A DNA stretch of 64,000 bases from Adlercreutzia wanghongyangiae (GCF_035989245.1 NZ_JAYMFF010000011.1:62001-126000), one strand, 5' to 3'. Shown: positions 17,171 to 25,640, numbered from the stretch's first letter. Numbers and translations are program-made. The notes: generated by a model not told the origin, from the sequence alone.

Positions 17171-18889
17171 ATGAGCGAGAACTTCCTCAGCATGGATCGC
17201 CGCAGCTTCCTGAAGGGCGCCATCGCCACAGGTGCCGCAGCCACTGCCGCGGCCGCGGGCGCGGCGACCTTGGCGGGCTGCGCCGCCGAGCCGAAGGGTA
17301 CCGCCGACGGCAAGATGGCCTCCACGGGCACCTATGCTTTCGAGACCGCCCCCGATCCCATTCCCGAGAGCGACATCGTGGAAACCGTGGATGCCGACAT
17401 CGTCATCATCGGCGCCGGCTTCTCGGGTTTGTGCTGCGCGCTGGCCGCCGCCGAGAACGGCGCGAAGGTGGTCATGTTGGAGCGCATGGACCACGTGGTG
17501 GGCCGCGGCGGCTCCATCTATGCCATGAACTCGAAGCTCACGAAGGAGAAGGGCTACGAGTGCCCCGTGGAGGAAATCGCCCAGCGCTACAAGCGCATGA
17601 TGGGCTACCACTCCTACCGCGTCGACGGCCGCAAGTGGATGAACCACTTCCACCGCTCCGGCGAGGCCATGGACTGGCTCATCGACCGCATGACCACGGC
17701 CAGCGCAGTGGGCGGCAACGACCTCACGCCGGTCATGGAACACTGGTACGAGGACCCCGAGGACATCAACGGCGAGTTCCCGGGCACCCACGAGTTCCTG
17801 GACGGCCCCAACGGCCTGGGTCCCGATGACAACCCCCAGCAGGACGTATGCGACAACATGGCCGCCTACTGCGCCCAGGCCGGCGTCGACATTCGCTACC
17901 TGACCGACGCCCAGCAGCTGTTGAAGGACGGCGAGCGCGTCACCGGCGTCGTCGCGAAGACGGCTGACGGTTATGCGCAGTTCAACGGCAAGAACGCCGT
18001 GGTGCTGGCCACCGGCGACTTCGGCATGGACAAGGACATGCTCGAGAAATACATCCCCTGGGCCGCCCATCAAACCGAGTTCGGCGGCATCTGGGACGGC
18101 TCGGGCCACAAGATGGCCTACTGGGCCGGCGCGGCCGTGGACAAGAACGAGACGCCCACGCCGATGATCTTCTGCTTCCAGTGGCGCTCCATCACGCGCC
18201 AGGTGCGCGCCTTCCAAGGCCTGATGGTGAACGCCGAAGGACGCCGCTACACTAACGAGGACAACGTCATCTCCCACGGCGCTTTGGCCCTCACCCACGA
18301 GATCGGCCACCACGCCTTCGCCATCTGGGATGACGACTACGCCAACGAGCCCCAGTGGCAGAACCACCGCTACGTGGACGGCCCCAAGGTGTTCGAAACG
18401 CCCGACGACGTGCGCGCCTACTGGCAGACCACCATCGACGGCCCCGGCACCATCAACATGAACGGCTCGGGCGACATCGAGGTGAAGATGGTGAAGGCCG
18501 ACACGCTGGAAGAGCTGGTGGAGGCGCTGGAGCTGCCCGCGGAAACCACCTTGAAGACCATCGAGGACTACAACGGCTTCTGCGAGACCGGCGTTGACGA
18601 GGAGTTCGGCAAGCGCAAGGAACTGCTGCTGCCCGTGAAGAAAGGCCCGTTCTACGGCATTAAGTGCACGCCGTGGTTCCTCACCACCGTAGGCGGCATC
18701 CGCTGCACCGAGAACATGGAAGTGATGAACGAGAGCAACGAGGTTATCGAGGGGCTGTACTGCCTGGGCTCCATGGTGGGCGACATGTACTGCAACTGCT
18801 ACTCCACCCACTTCCCCGGCCACAACCTGGGCGGCACGTGTCTCACCTTCGGCTACCTCACCGGCCGCCGTCTGGCCGGCGCCGAATAA
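17171..18889 (+). CDS. Tat-exported FAD-dependent reductase, fumarate-reductase type (flavoprotein 1)
   Basis: The protein has 572 residues. The N-terminus has the Tat motif DRRSFLK and a lipobox LAGC, which predict a folded flavoprotein exported and lipid-anchored outside the membrane. DADIVIIGAGFSGLCCALAA is the FAD dinucleotide-binding motif, and EGLYCLGSMVGDMYCNC near the end closes the FAD site. The family reduces C=C bonds such as that of fumarate. The usual HGANRLGG-like segment is replaced by THFPGHNLGG, so another acceptor is likely. The ATG at 17171 has AAGGAGAGAG upstream. It is divergent from LuxR 1 and followed by a terminator. Confidence 0.88.
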   Translation: MSENFLSMDRRSFLKGAIATGAAATAAAAGAATLAGCAAEPKGTADGKMASTGTYAFETAPDPIPESDIVETVDADIVIIGAGFSGLCCALAAAENGAKVVMLERMDHVVGRGGSIYAMNSKLTKEKGYECPVEEIAQRYKRMMGYHSYRVDGRKWMNHFHRSGEAMDWLIDRMTTASAVGGNDLTPVMEHWYEDPEDINGEFPGTHEFLDGPNGLGPDDNPQQDVCDNMAAYCAQAGVDIRYLTDAQQLLKDGERVTGVVAKTADGYAQFNGKNAVVLATGDFGMDKDMLEKYIPWAAHQTEFGGIWDGSGHKMAYWAGAAVDKNETPTPMIFCFQWRSITRQVRAFQGLMVNAEGRRYTNEDNVISHGALALTHEIGHHAFAIWDDDYANEPQWQNHRYVDGPKVFETPDDVRAYWQTTIDGPGTINMNGSGDIEVKMVKADTLEELVEALELPAETTLKTIEDYNGFCETGVDEEFGKRKELLLPVKKGPFYGIKCTPWFLTTVGGIRCTENMEVMNESNEVIEGLYCLGSMVGDMYCNCYSTHFPGHNLGGTCLTFGYLTGRRLAGAE

Positions 18890-18944
18890 CCTGAGGGCCG
18901 CGCGCCCGAGCCTCCCTCCCAACTCGGGCGCTTCCCGCATGCCG

Positions 18945-18978
18945 AAAGATCCCGTCAGAGCCACCTGGCGGGGTCTTT
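18945..18978 (+). terminator. Terminator after flavoprotein 1
   Basis: AAAGATCCCG pairs with CGGGGTCTTT across a short loop, followed by TTC. It lies about 55 bases after the stop codon. The stem is near-symmetric, and the pairing has one wobble. Confidence 0.75.
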
Positions 18979-19024
18979 TCGTTTACCAGAAGCGTTTGCA
19001 ACCGACCCTGATCTCACTTTGGAG

Positions 19025-19101
19025 TTCGCCCCCACGTCGGAAGTTCGCCCCACGTCGGGAATCCGCCCCCCACATCGGGAATCCGCCCCCATGTCGTAGC
19101 T
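19025..19101. repeat. Four ~19-20 bp imperfect tandem repeats
   Basis: Four units of the type TTCGCCCCCACGTCGGAA follow one another and differ at a few positions. The array ends exactly where the 209-bp inverted-repeat element begins. No reading frame with family features covers it. Confidence 0.7.
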
Positions 19102-19310
19102 CGGTCAACGAACTACCCGGTTTCTGCACGAGATCGCGAGTTATCAGCGTCTCGAGGATGCGAAGCACCCTCGTCCTTGAACGTCACCATCTGATCGCAA
19201 CGCGATGACCAGGCATTTTTCAAAGAGAGCTCCTCGCCACGGGCTCCACTGGGAAATCAAGACGCTCATAACTCGCGATCTCGTGCAGAAACGGCCCCCT
19301 TCGTCAACCG
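19102..19310. repeat. Copy B of the ~209-bp element with 54-bp terminal inverted repeats
   Basis: Bases 19102-19155 and 19257-19310 are inverted copies over 54 bp with a perfect 24-bp core from TTTCTGCACGAGATCG onward. The whole stretch resembles copy A (13945-14152). It fills the noncoding 534-bp gap between flavoprotein 1 and eno. The arms are strong enough to fold into one long RNA hairpin. Confidence 0.8.
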
Positions 19311-19370
19311 AAAACGAGGCAAAGCGGAAGCAGACAAAGGCGATCCCGTTCCGCCGTCGCCAAACGAAGA

Positions 19371-19400
19371 AAGCCGCCTCATTGATGGGGCGGCCTTCTT
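19371..19400 (-). terminator. Terminator of eno
   Basis: On the minus strand GGCCGCCCC and GAGGCGGCTTTCTT form a stem of about eight pairs around ATCAAT, 24 bases after the enolase stop. Confidence 0.8.
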
Positions 19401-19423
19401 GCTTGCTTGTATGGGGATGCAGC

Positions 19424-20716
19424 CTAGCGCTTGATGTTGTAGAACGCCTTCAGGCCGGCGTACTCGGCCTGGCCCTCCAGCTGCTCCTCGATGCGGATGA
19501 GCTGGTTGTACTTGGCCACGCGATCGGAACGGCAGGGCGCGCCGGTCTTGATCTGGCCGGTGTTCACGGCCACGGACAAGTCAGCGATGGTCACATCCTC
19601 GGTTTCGCCGGAGCGGTGACTCATGACGCAAGCGTAGCCGGCCTGCTTGGCCATCTCGATAGCCTCCAGCGTCTCGGTGAGCGAGCCGATCTGGTTCACC
19701 TTGATGAGGATGGCGTTGGCGCAGCCCAGCTCGATACCCTTGGCCAGGCGCTTGGAGTTGGTGACGAACAGGTCGTCGCCCACCAGCTGCACGCGGTCGC
19801 CGATGCGCTCGGTCAGCTTCTTCCAGCCGCCCCAATCCTCCTCGGCCATGCCGTCCTCGATGGAGACGATGGGGTACTTGTTCACCAGCGCCTCCCAGTA
19901 GTCCACCATCTCGTCGCTCGAAAGCTCGCGGCCCTCGCCGGCCAGCACGTACTTGCCGGTCTCGGCGTTGTAGAACTCGGTGGAAGCCGGGTCCATGGCG
20001 AACAGGATGTCGGTGCCAGGCTTGTAGCCGGCGGCCTCGCAGGCCTGCACGATGTAGGCCAGCGGCTCCTCGTTGGTCTTGAGGTTGGGGGCAAATCCGC
20101 CCTCGTCGCCCACGCCGCCGCCGAGGCCGGCGTCGTGAAGCACCTTCTTAAGCGTGTGGTAGATCTCGGCGCACCAGCGCAGGGCCTCCGCGAAGGTGGG
20201 GGCGCCCACGGGCATGATCATGAACTCCTGGAAGTCCACGTTGTTGTCGGCATGCACGCCGCCATTCAGGATGTTCATCATGGGCGTGGGCAGAAGGTGG
20301 GCGTTGGCACCGCCCACGTACTTGTACAGAGGCAGGCCCGACGCCTCGGCAGCGGCATGGGCCACGGCCAGCGACGCGCCCAGAATGGCATTGGCGCCGA
20401 AGGCACCCTTGTTGTCGGTACCATCGGCCTCGATCATGGCGGCGTCGACCATGCGCTGGTCCTCAGCCTCAAGGCCGATGAGCGCGTCGGCAATCTCGTT
20501 GTTCACATGGGCCACAGCGTCCTGCGTGCCCTTGCCCAGGTAACGGTTCTTGTCGCAGTCGCGCAGCTCCACAGCCTCGAAGGCGCCGGTGGAAGCGCCC
20601 GAGGGCACCGCCGCGCGGCCGAAGGAACCATCCTCCAGCACGACTTCCACTTCGACGGTGGGGTTGCCGCGGGAATCCAGGATCTCGCGCCCGTACACAT
20701 CGATGATGACGCTCAT
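19424..20716 (-). CDS. eno: Enolase
   Basis: This 430-residue glycolytic enzyme converts 2-phosphoglycerate to phosphoenolpyruvate. The family signature ILIKVNQIGSLTET lies near residue 335, SHRSGETED follows, and the Mg2+-binding acidic residues lie in FAMDPASTEFY and SIEDGMAEEDW. The length is typical for a full-length enolase. The ATG at 20716 follows AAGGAGGC. The gene stands alone with its own terminator. Confidence 0.97.
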   Translation of the reverse strand: MSVIIDVYGREILDSRGNPTVEVEVVLEDGSFGRAAVPSGASTGAFEAVELRDCDKNRYLGKGTQDAVAHVNNEIADALIGLEAEDQRMVDAAMIEADGTDNKGAFGANAILGASLAVAHAAAEASGLPLYKYVGGANAHLLPTPMMNILNGGVHADNNVDFQEFMIMPVGAPTFAEALRWCAEIYHTLKKVLHDAGLGGGVGDEGGFAPNLKTNEEPLAYIVQACEAAGYKPGTDILFAMDPASTEFYNAETGKYVLAGEGRELSSDEMVDYWEALVNKYPIVSIEDGMAEEDWGGWKKLTERIGDRVQLVGDDLFVTNSKRLAKGIELGCANAILIKVNQIGSLTETLEAIEMAKQAGYACVMSHRSGETEDVTIADLSVAVNTGQIKTGAPCRSDRVAKYNQLIRIEEQLEGQAEYAGLKAFYNIKR

Positions 20717-20779
20717 GTAGTGCCTCCTTGCAGGTAATGTTGATGCTGTTGTTCAGCGTTTTCCATCATACCACGCAAA

Positions 20780-20815
20780 CGCGCCCCGCACGGGAACGTT
20801 CCCGTGCGGGGCGCG
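20780..20815 (-). terminator. 36-bp perfect palindrome, probable terminator of oleate hydratase
   Basis: Bases 20780-20815 are a perfect palindrome with the centre GGGAACGTTCCC and an 18-bp arm. On the minus strand a short T run follows (TTTG). It sits between the oleate hydratase stop and the eno start. The U tract is short for an intrinsic terminator, so a further role as a DNA cruciform or protein site is possible. Confidence 0.6.
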
Positions 20816-20948
20816 AAAAGGAGGGCGCATCCGAAAACGCGCAAAGCGAACGCAGCGCCCGGGGCCGCCACACCCAAAGGTACCCGCCCGAACCGCAAGC
20901 GCCGCGCACCGGGACGGGCGCCCGCGGCACCCGGCAACCGCGGCGCTC

Positions 20949-22874
20949 CTAGTGGATGCCTGGCCACACCGCGCCGGGATTCGGGCCCGCCACATCGCGG
21001 TTCTCGTCGGTGGTGGGAATGACGCCGAACTCCCGCAGCAGCCCGTAGATGTCGGTGTGCTCGATCTCCTTCAGCCCGCGCGAGAGCAGCAGCTTCTCCA
21101 GCACGTTCATGTTCATGTCGGTGGCGGGCTTCCCATCGCGCAGAAGCACCGTGGCGTTCAGCAGGCAGCGCAGATCGTAGGCGCTCCCCCACACCTCGGG
21201 CACGCCGCGGTCGATGTTAAGCAGCGTGTAGACCGCCTCCATGCCCGTGCGCATGGAGTACTCGGTGGTGAAGATGGTGTCGCGCGGCGTCTCGGCGAAC
21301 TGTCCGATGAAGGCGAAGTTCACCGCACCTTGCGGCACCACGAGCGGCCGGTCGCCGTCGGCGCGGGGCATGAAGAACGCCGTGATATAGGGCATCATGC
21401 AGGGCACCGTGTTCGCGGAGTGCTCAGCCAGCTCGGCGATCTCTTCCTCGGGCACACCCAGATGGTACAGCCACTCCTCGCAGATCTCGCGTCCAGTGCA
21501 GTCGCGCATGGGCTTCTTCACGTAGTCGCCCGGCACATCGGTGAACAGGCCATAGAGCCACACGCACACCTGCCCCTCGGGCTGGTCGCGGAACTGCGGC
21601 TGGCGGTTGATGGTCCACGACAGAAGCCAGCTGGAGTCGCGCACCGACACGATGCCGCCCGTCACCACGCCGCCGGAAAGAGGATCGCGCTTGCAGATGG
21701 CCTCGATATAGGGCAAGATCTTCTCGTCGAGCGTAGTCACCGTGGCGCTCTCCCAGTTGCTCTTCTCCGGGTCGCCGCAGAACTTCTCGGGTCGGCCGAA
21801 GGCGGGCGACTGGGACGCGATCTTCTTCCAGAGGTCCCACCCATCGCCGGGAGTGAGCTCGGGGGCGAAGGAGGCGGGCACGTCCTGGCTGCCGAAGGAC
21901 GAGTGAGCCACCAGGCTGCCGGGCGTGATGAACACCAGGTCGTTCTCGGTTAGTGGAATGGTCTCCTCGCGGCCCGCGGCGGGCATGCGCGCCGTCTTCC
22001 CGTCGGCCGGCAGCCCCTCGGCCGCCGCCACTGCCGCGGGGCCCTCCTCGCGCACCAGGCGAATCTCGGTAGCCAGCTTGCGATTGTCGTCCTCAGCGCC
22101 GTCGCAGGAGAAGCGCACGTCGGTCACGTGGGTGTTGAACTGGAAATCGACCCCGTGGGCCTCAAGGTAGTTCACCATGGGCAGAATCATGGACTCGTAC
22201 TGGTTGTAACGCGTGAAGCGCAGGGCGGAGAAATCGGGCAGGCCGCCCACATGGTGGATGAAACGCGTGATGTAGCGCTTCATCTCCAGGGCCGAGTGCC
22301 AGTTCTCGAAGGCGAACATGGTGCGCCAGTACAGCCAGAAGTTCGAGTTCAGTACCTCATCGGAGAAGTACTCGGTGATGACCTTGTCCTGCAGGTCCTC
22401 CTCAGGGGTGAAGAACAGGTTCATGATCTCGGTACAAGCCGCGTCGGACAGATCGAACTTGTTGTCGGTGCGCGCGTCTTGACCGCGCTTCTCGGTGGCG
22501 CGGCACAGCGAGTAGTTCGGGTCGCGCTTGTTCAGCCAATAGTAGTAGTCGAGCACGCTCACGTTAGGGTCTTCGATGGAGGGAATGTCGCGGAACAGGT
22601 CCCACATCACCTCGAAGTGGTTGTCCATCTCGCGGCCGCCGCGCATGGTGAAACCGAGGCCGGGGTAGGCCCACCCGTCGCAGCCGCCGCCGGCGCGCGG
22701 ATCGCGCTCCAGGATGTGGATGCGCTCGCCGGCCATGCGCCCGTCGCGCACGAGGAAGCAGGCTGCGGCCAGCCCCGCCAGACCGCTGCCGATGATGTAG
22801 GCCGACTTGCCTTCCACACCCTCGGGCGGAAGCGGATGGGCGAAGGCCTCGTAGTTGCCGCTGGAGTAGTACAT
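20949..22874 (-). CDS. ohyA: Oleate hydratase (myosin-cross-reactive antigen family)
   Basis: This 641-residue FAD protein adds water to the cis-9 double bond of oleate and related fatty acids to make 10-hydroxy fatty acids. The FAD motif IIGSGLAGLAAA begins near residue 27. RGGREMDNHFEVMWDLF is the hallmark active-site block of the family, and PMVNYLEAHGVDF is also conserved. Length matches known hydratases. The ATG at 22874 has AGAGGA upstream. An earlier ATG 30 bases upstream lacks a site. The enzyme detoxifies host or dietary unsaturated fatty acids in gut bacteria. It is a single-gene unit. Confidence 0.95.
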   Translation of the reverse strand: MYYSSGNYEAFAHPLPPEGVEGKSAYIIGSGLAGLAAACFLVRDGRMAGERIHILERDPRAGGGCDGWAYPGLGFTMRGGREMDNHFEVMWDLFRDIPSIEDPNVSVLDYYYWLNKRDPNYSLCRATEKRGQDARTDNKFDLSDAACTEIMNLFFTPEEDLQDKVITEYFSDEVLNSNFWLYWRTMFAFENWHSALEMKRYITRFIHHVGGLPDFSALRFTRYNQYESMILPMVNYLEAHGVDFQFNTHVTDVRFSCDGAEDDNRKLATEIRLVREEGPAAVAAAEGLPADGKTARMPAAGREETIPLTENDLVFITPGSLVAHSSFGSQDVPASFAPELTPGDGWDLWKKIASQSPAFGRPEKFCGDPEKSNWESATVTTLDEKILPYIEAICKRDPLSGGVVTGGIVSVRDSSWLLSWTINRQPQFRDQPEGQVCVWLYGLFTDVPGDYVKKPMRDCTGREICEEWLYHLGVPEEEIAELAEHSANTVPCMMPYITAFFMPRADGDRPLVVPQGAVNFAFIGQFAETPRDTIFTTEYSMRTGMEAVYTLLNIDRGVPEVWGSAYDLRCLLNATVLLRDGKPATDMNMNVLEKLLLSRGLKEIEHTDIYGLLREFGVIPTTDENRDVAGPNPGAVWPGIH

Positions 22875-23002
22875 GACGCATATCCTCTCTGGTCGGTTGT
22901 ACAAGATGGTTCCATGGTGGAGCTTCGGCGCAACGCCGTCATTCGCGGTTCGCCGCCGTTTCCCCCGTGTTGCTAATTAGTCAGCGGACGTAACCACGAT
23001 CC

Positions 23003-23178
23003 GATCAGATCGGGTGCGAACTTGCAGAAATGCAAGATGGAGGTCGATCTGACCGGATTTGGAGGCGACCGGGGCCGGGAAACCGGTCAGATCGCCCCTT
23101 AACTTGCATTTTCGGGGCGTCCGTACGGTCAGATCGCCCCTCAACTCGCATTTCTGCAAGTTGATGGCCGATCTGACC
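23003..23178. repeat. Cluster of five REP-like units in alternating orientation
   Basis: A ~28-bp unit of the form GGTCAGATCGCCCCTTAACT followed by TGCATTT occurs at 23003-23030 (+), 23026-23055 (-), 23083-23112 (+), 23126-23155 (+) and 23155-23178 (-). Opposite units can pair as hairpins. The cluster lies in the 351-bp gap between oleate hydratase and the DMT permease, just upstream of that gene's promoter. No gene is seen there. Confidence 0.75.
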
Positions 23179-23187
23179 TGCTCCGCC

Positions 23188-23217
23188 TTGGCAACCGGCA
23201 CCATGGCTCTCTATAAT
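23188..23217 (+). promoter_or_regulatory. Promoter of the DMT permease, leaderless geometry
   Basis: TTGGCA (23188-23193) and a perfect TATAAT (23212-23217) are separated by 18 bases. The ATG is only eight bases after the -10, so transcription would start at or next to the initiation codon. No ribosome site precedes it. Confidence 0.8.
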
Positions 23218-23225
23218 GGCAACCT

Positions 23226-24179
23226 ATGGAAACCAAGCAACATATTCCCGCCTTTGCGTACAAGCTCATGCTGCTGGCCGCCACCGTCATTTGGGGCTTT
23301 GCCTTCGTGGTGATGAAGGACGCCGTGGACGTACTGCCGCCCGCGCAGCTGATCGGGGTGCGCTTCTTGCTAACGGGCCTGCTCATGGCGGCGCTGTTCC
23401 ACCGCAAGCTGCGCGGCAGCCTGAACAAGGGATTTCTGAGCGCAGGCTTGGTGCTGGGCGCGGTCACCTTCCTGGCTTTCTGGGTGCAGACGGTGGGCTT
23501 GGCCGAAACCACGCCGGGCAAGAACGCGTTTCTCACGGCCACCTATTGCGTCATCGTACCGTTCATGCTGTGGGCGATCACGCGCAAGCGGCCCACTTTC
23601 GCGAACGTGGGGGCGGCGGTGCTGTGCGTGGCGGGCATCGGGCTCGTGTCTCTCACGGCCGGCAGCTTCACCATAGGCTTCGGCGACCTCATGACGCTTC
23701 TGTGCGCCGTGTTCTTCGCCGCCCAGATCATCGCCATCGCGCGCTTCTCGAAGCGCTACGACGTGCTGGGGCTCACGGTGTACCAGTTCCTCTTCGGCGG
23801 CATCATGGGGCTTGCCTTGGGGGCCGCAACCGAGCCCTTCCCCGGCTGGCAGGCGGTGGGCAACGCAGACTTTCTCTTCAACCTGGCCTACCTCGTGGTG
23901 TTCGCCTCGGGGCTGTGCTACGTGCTGCAGAATGTGGGCCTCGCCCATGTGCCCGAAGCCCAGGGCTCGCTTCTGCTGTCGCTGGAATCGGTGTTCGGGG
24001 TGCTGGCCAGCGTGATCTTCTACGGCGAAGTGGTCACCGGACGCATGGCCGCGGGCTTCGTGCTCATCTTCGCCGCCATCCTCATCAGCGAGCTGGCACC
24101 GACGCGCAAACGCTCAGGGCAGCAAGACCAGCCCCAGGCACAGCCCGCAGCCGACGACGAGGACTACGCCGTCGCCTAG
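23226..24179 (+). CDS. EamA/DMT-family permease
   Basis: This 317-residue protein has ten hydrophobic segments arranged as two EamA repeats (about 10-140 and 150-290). It is of the drug/metabolite transporter type that usually exports amino acids or other metabolites. GKNAFLTATYCVIVPF is a typical conserved block, and AQGSLLLSLESVFGVL a second. The C-terminal tail is polar with repeated Gln and Asp. Translation probably starts on a leaderless mRNA. The last 66 bases overlap the convergent EcfT gene tail-to-tail. The substrate cannot be inferred. Confidence 0.88.
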   Translation: METKQHIPAFAYKLMLLAATVIWGFAFVVMKDAVDVLPPAQLIGVRFLLTGLLMAALFHRKLRGSLNKGFLSAGLVLGAVTFLAFWVQTVGLAETTPGKNAFLTATYCVIVPFMLWAITRKRPTFANVGAAVLCVAGIGLVSLTAGSFTIGFGDLMTLLCAVFFAAQIIAIARFSKRYDVLGLTVYQFLFGGIMGLALGAATEPFPGWQAVGNADFLFNLAYLVVFASGLCYVLQNVGLAHVPEAQGSLLLSLESVFGVLASVIFYGEVVTGRMAAGFVLIFAAILISELAPTRKRSGQQDQPQAQPAADDEDYAVA

Positions 24180-24851
24180 ACTCAGCCGACGCGCGTTCAA
24201 GCTCGTCGGCATCGCGGTCGCCCCGAAGCAGCGTGCATCCATAGCAGCCGCCAGCCGGTCGGCACGACGGAACAAACCCACGAACAACGGCACCATCAGG
24301 GCTGCATTGGCCCGCAGACGCGCGTACAGGCCCCCTGCCTCCAACGACGCCCCGCGCGACCGCTGCGCCGCCCGCACGCAGGCCAGCTCGCGGGCCGTCA
24401 GGGGCAGGAAGCGCAGGGCGATGGAAAGGGCCGCCGTAACATCGCGCACCGGCACGCCCCACTGTGCCAGAGGAGCCAGGAGGCGCTGCAGGGCCTCGGC
24501 CAGCTGCTTCTCGGTGGAAAGAGCCGCCAAGACAAGGCCGGCGTACACCAGCAGCACAACGCGCCCGGCCACCATGGCACCGGTCGCCCACCCGGCGTTC
24601 GCCACCTGGTACAGCAGCAGAAATGCCGCCAGCACCAGGGCGGGCGCCCCCTGCCGCAACAGCCTGCCCACGCGCACGCGCCCTGCGACGACCGCCAGGG
24701 CCAGCAGCCCGGCTGCGGCCACCAGCCCCACCGTGCCGTGCAGCAGGAACAGGCTTACGGAATACGCCAACATCAGCGCGATTTTCACACGACCGTCTAA
24801 GGCGTGCAGAGCACGCGGCAGGTTCCGACATTGTTCGCAAAAGCTTGCCAT
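24114..24851 (-). CDS. ECF transporter T component
   Basis: The 245-residue protein is the transmembrane coupling subunit (EcfT/CbiQ family) of energy-coupling-factor importers for vitamins or metals. It has about five hydrophobic segments, the ARG-like motif in AAQRSRG near residue 150, and AAMDARCFG near residue 200. These short motifs contact the ATPases. No ATPase or S component gene is adjacent, so it must use partners encoded elsewhere. The ATG at 24851 lies seven bases after a CATACT box, which suggests a leaderless mRNA. Longer starts are Cys/Arg-rich and unlike the family. Confidence 0.75.
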   Translation of the reverse strand: MASFCEQCRNLPRALHALDGRVKIALMLAYSVSLFLLHGTVGLVAAAGLLALAVVAGRVRVGRLLRQGAPALVLAAFLLLYQVANAGWATGAMVAGRVVLLVYAGLVLAALSTEKQLAEALQRLLAPLAQWGVPVRDVTAALSIALRFLPLTARELACVRAAQRSRGASLEAGGLYARLRANAALMVPLFVGLFRRADRLAAAMDARCFGATAMPTSLNARRLSLGDGVVLVVGCGLCLGLVLLP

Positions 24852-24858
24852 GGGCGCC

Positions 24859-24864
24859 AGTATG
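24859..24864 (-). promoter_or_regulatory. Extended -10 box for EcfT gene
   Basis: The minus strand reads TGGCATACT, an extended -10. It ends seven bases before the ATG, so the transcript would start at the initiation codon. The -35 region is weak. Confidence 0.5.
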
Positions 24865-24951
24865 CCAGAACCATCGCGCTGCCGTGTCCCGCACGCACTG
24901 CGCATCGGCCATGCGCGCAGTATGCACGGCGTTTTGTGCAGCCGTACGCAA

Positions 24952-24981
24952 AGGGAGCGCTCCTGCACAAGGAACGCTCCC
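24952..24981 (-). terminator. Terminator downstream of the small acidic gene
   Basis: GGGAGCG and CGCTCCC arms with internal TCC/GGA pairing are followed on the minus strand by TTTGCG. It lies about 120 bases after the stop of the small acidic gene. The 24982-25104 stretch holds nothing else I can support. Confidence 0.65.
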
Positions 24982-25104
24982 CTTCGTCCAAAGTCATCCC
25001 GCGGGTCGCGGGTTAAGGCCGCGCCCAGGCTTTGGAGGCGCCATCGAACGGCGAGTTAGCGGACCGTCGATCGCGTACGCCGCCTCACAGGGCGGTCGCT
25101 GTTG

Positions 25105-25338
25105 TTATAGGGCCTCGCCAATGCCGGCGGTGCCGATCTTCGCCTGATCAAACTCGAAGGCGGTCTCGGCGGCCTCGGCGGCAGCCTGCTCGTTGCCGAG
25201 CGCGTCATCGAACTCGGTGGACATGGTGGCCTCGGCCATCACCTCTTCCTCGATGCGCTCCAGATCCTTGACGGCATCCTCGGTCTTGGCAGCCTCGGTG
25301 TCGACGAACTCCTTCATCAGCGTATCCTTGTCAGCCAT
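25105..25338 (-). CDS. Small acidic protein of unknown function
   Basis: The protein has 77 residues, is strongly acidic, and is rich in Ala and Glu with a likely coiled-coil or helical pattern (ATMSTEFDDALGNEQAAAEA). I do not recognise a family. The ATG at 25338 follows AAAGGAG at good spacing, and a terminator lies downstream, so expression is plausible. No signal peptide or membrane segment is present. It stands alone between EcfT and the ribosomal operon. Confidence 0.6.
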   Translation of the reverse strand: MADKDTLMKEFVDTEAAKTEDAVKDLERIEEEVMAEATMSTEFDDALGNEQAAAEAAETAFEFDQAKIGTAGIGEAL

Positions 25339-25504
25339 GATACGGCTCCTTTCGCTTCGCAACGATCGTCGTGAACTGTCTCGTAAGAGCGCGTACCCGT
25401 GCCCTTGCAAAACCTATTCTATGGGCCGCATTGTCTACGCAAACCTGAGCGACCCGATAGTAATTCAGAGGTTGGACGAGCGTTGCCTTGCCGACACTAA
25501 GCCT

Positions 25505-25640
25505 ATTGCTTGGAAAATGACGGGTAGCGTAGCTTAAGGCGTGGAACAGGAAGACTTCGAAGAAACTGACCTGGGAAAACTGAGAGTATTCCGCACGAAA
25601 CGCCCCCTCCGACTACGCTACCCGTCATTTCCCAAGCAAT
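25505..25640. repeat. 136-bp inverted-repeat element with 28-bp arms
   Basis: Bases 25505-25532 and 25613-25640 are inverted copies with one mismatch in 28 (ATTGCTTGG then AAATGACGGGTAGCGTAG). The 80-bp centre has no gene. It lies just downstream of the rplQ terminator in the 432-bp gap before the small acidic gene. Its arms are unrelated in sequence to the other inverted elements. Confidence 0.75.

Noticed and set aside
18983..19168. Short frame containing TLITRDLVQK in the inverted element
   Set aside because: The same peptide-like string arises from the inverted repeat arms in both copies, with no ribosome site. It is a by-product of the repeat, not a gene.
23003..23178. CRISPR array
   Set aside because: The units alternate in orientation and spacing is uneven with overlaps, unlike the regular direct repeats of CRISPR. 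No cas gene is present.
24085..24951. Alternative 288-residue frame overlapping EcfT
   Set aside because: It is the +1 shadow of the EcfT gene, rich in Gly and Arg and without membrane segments.
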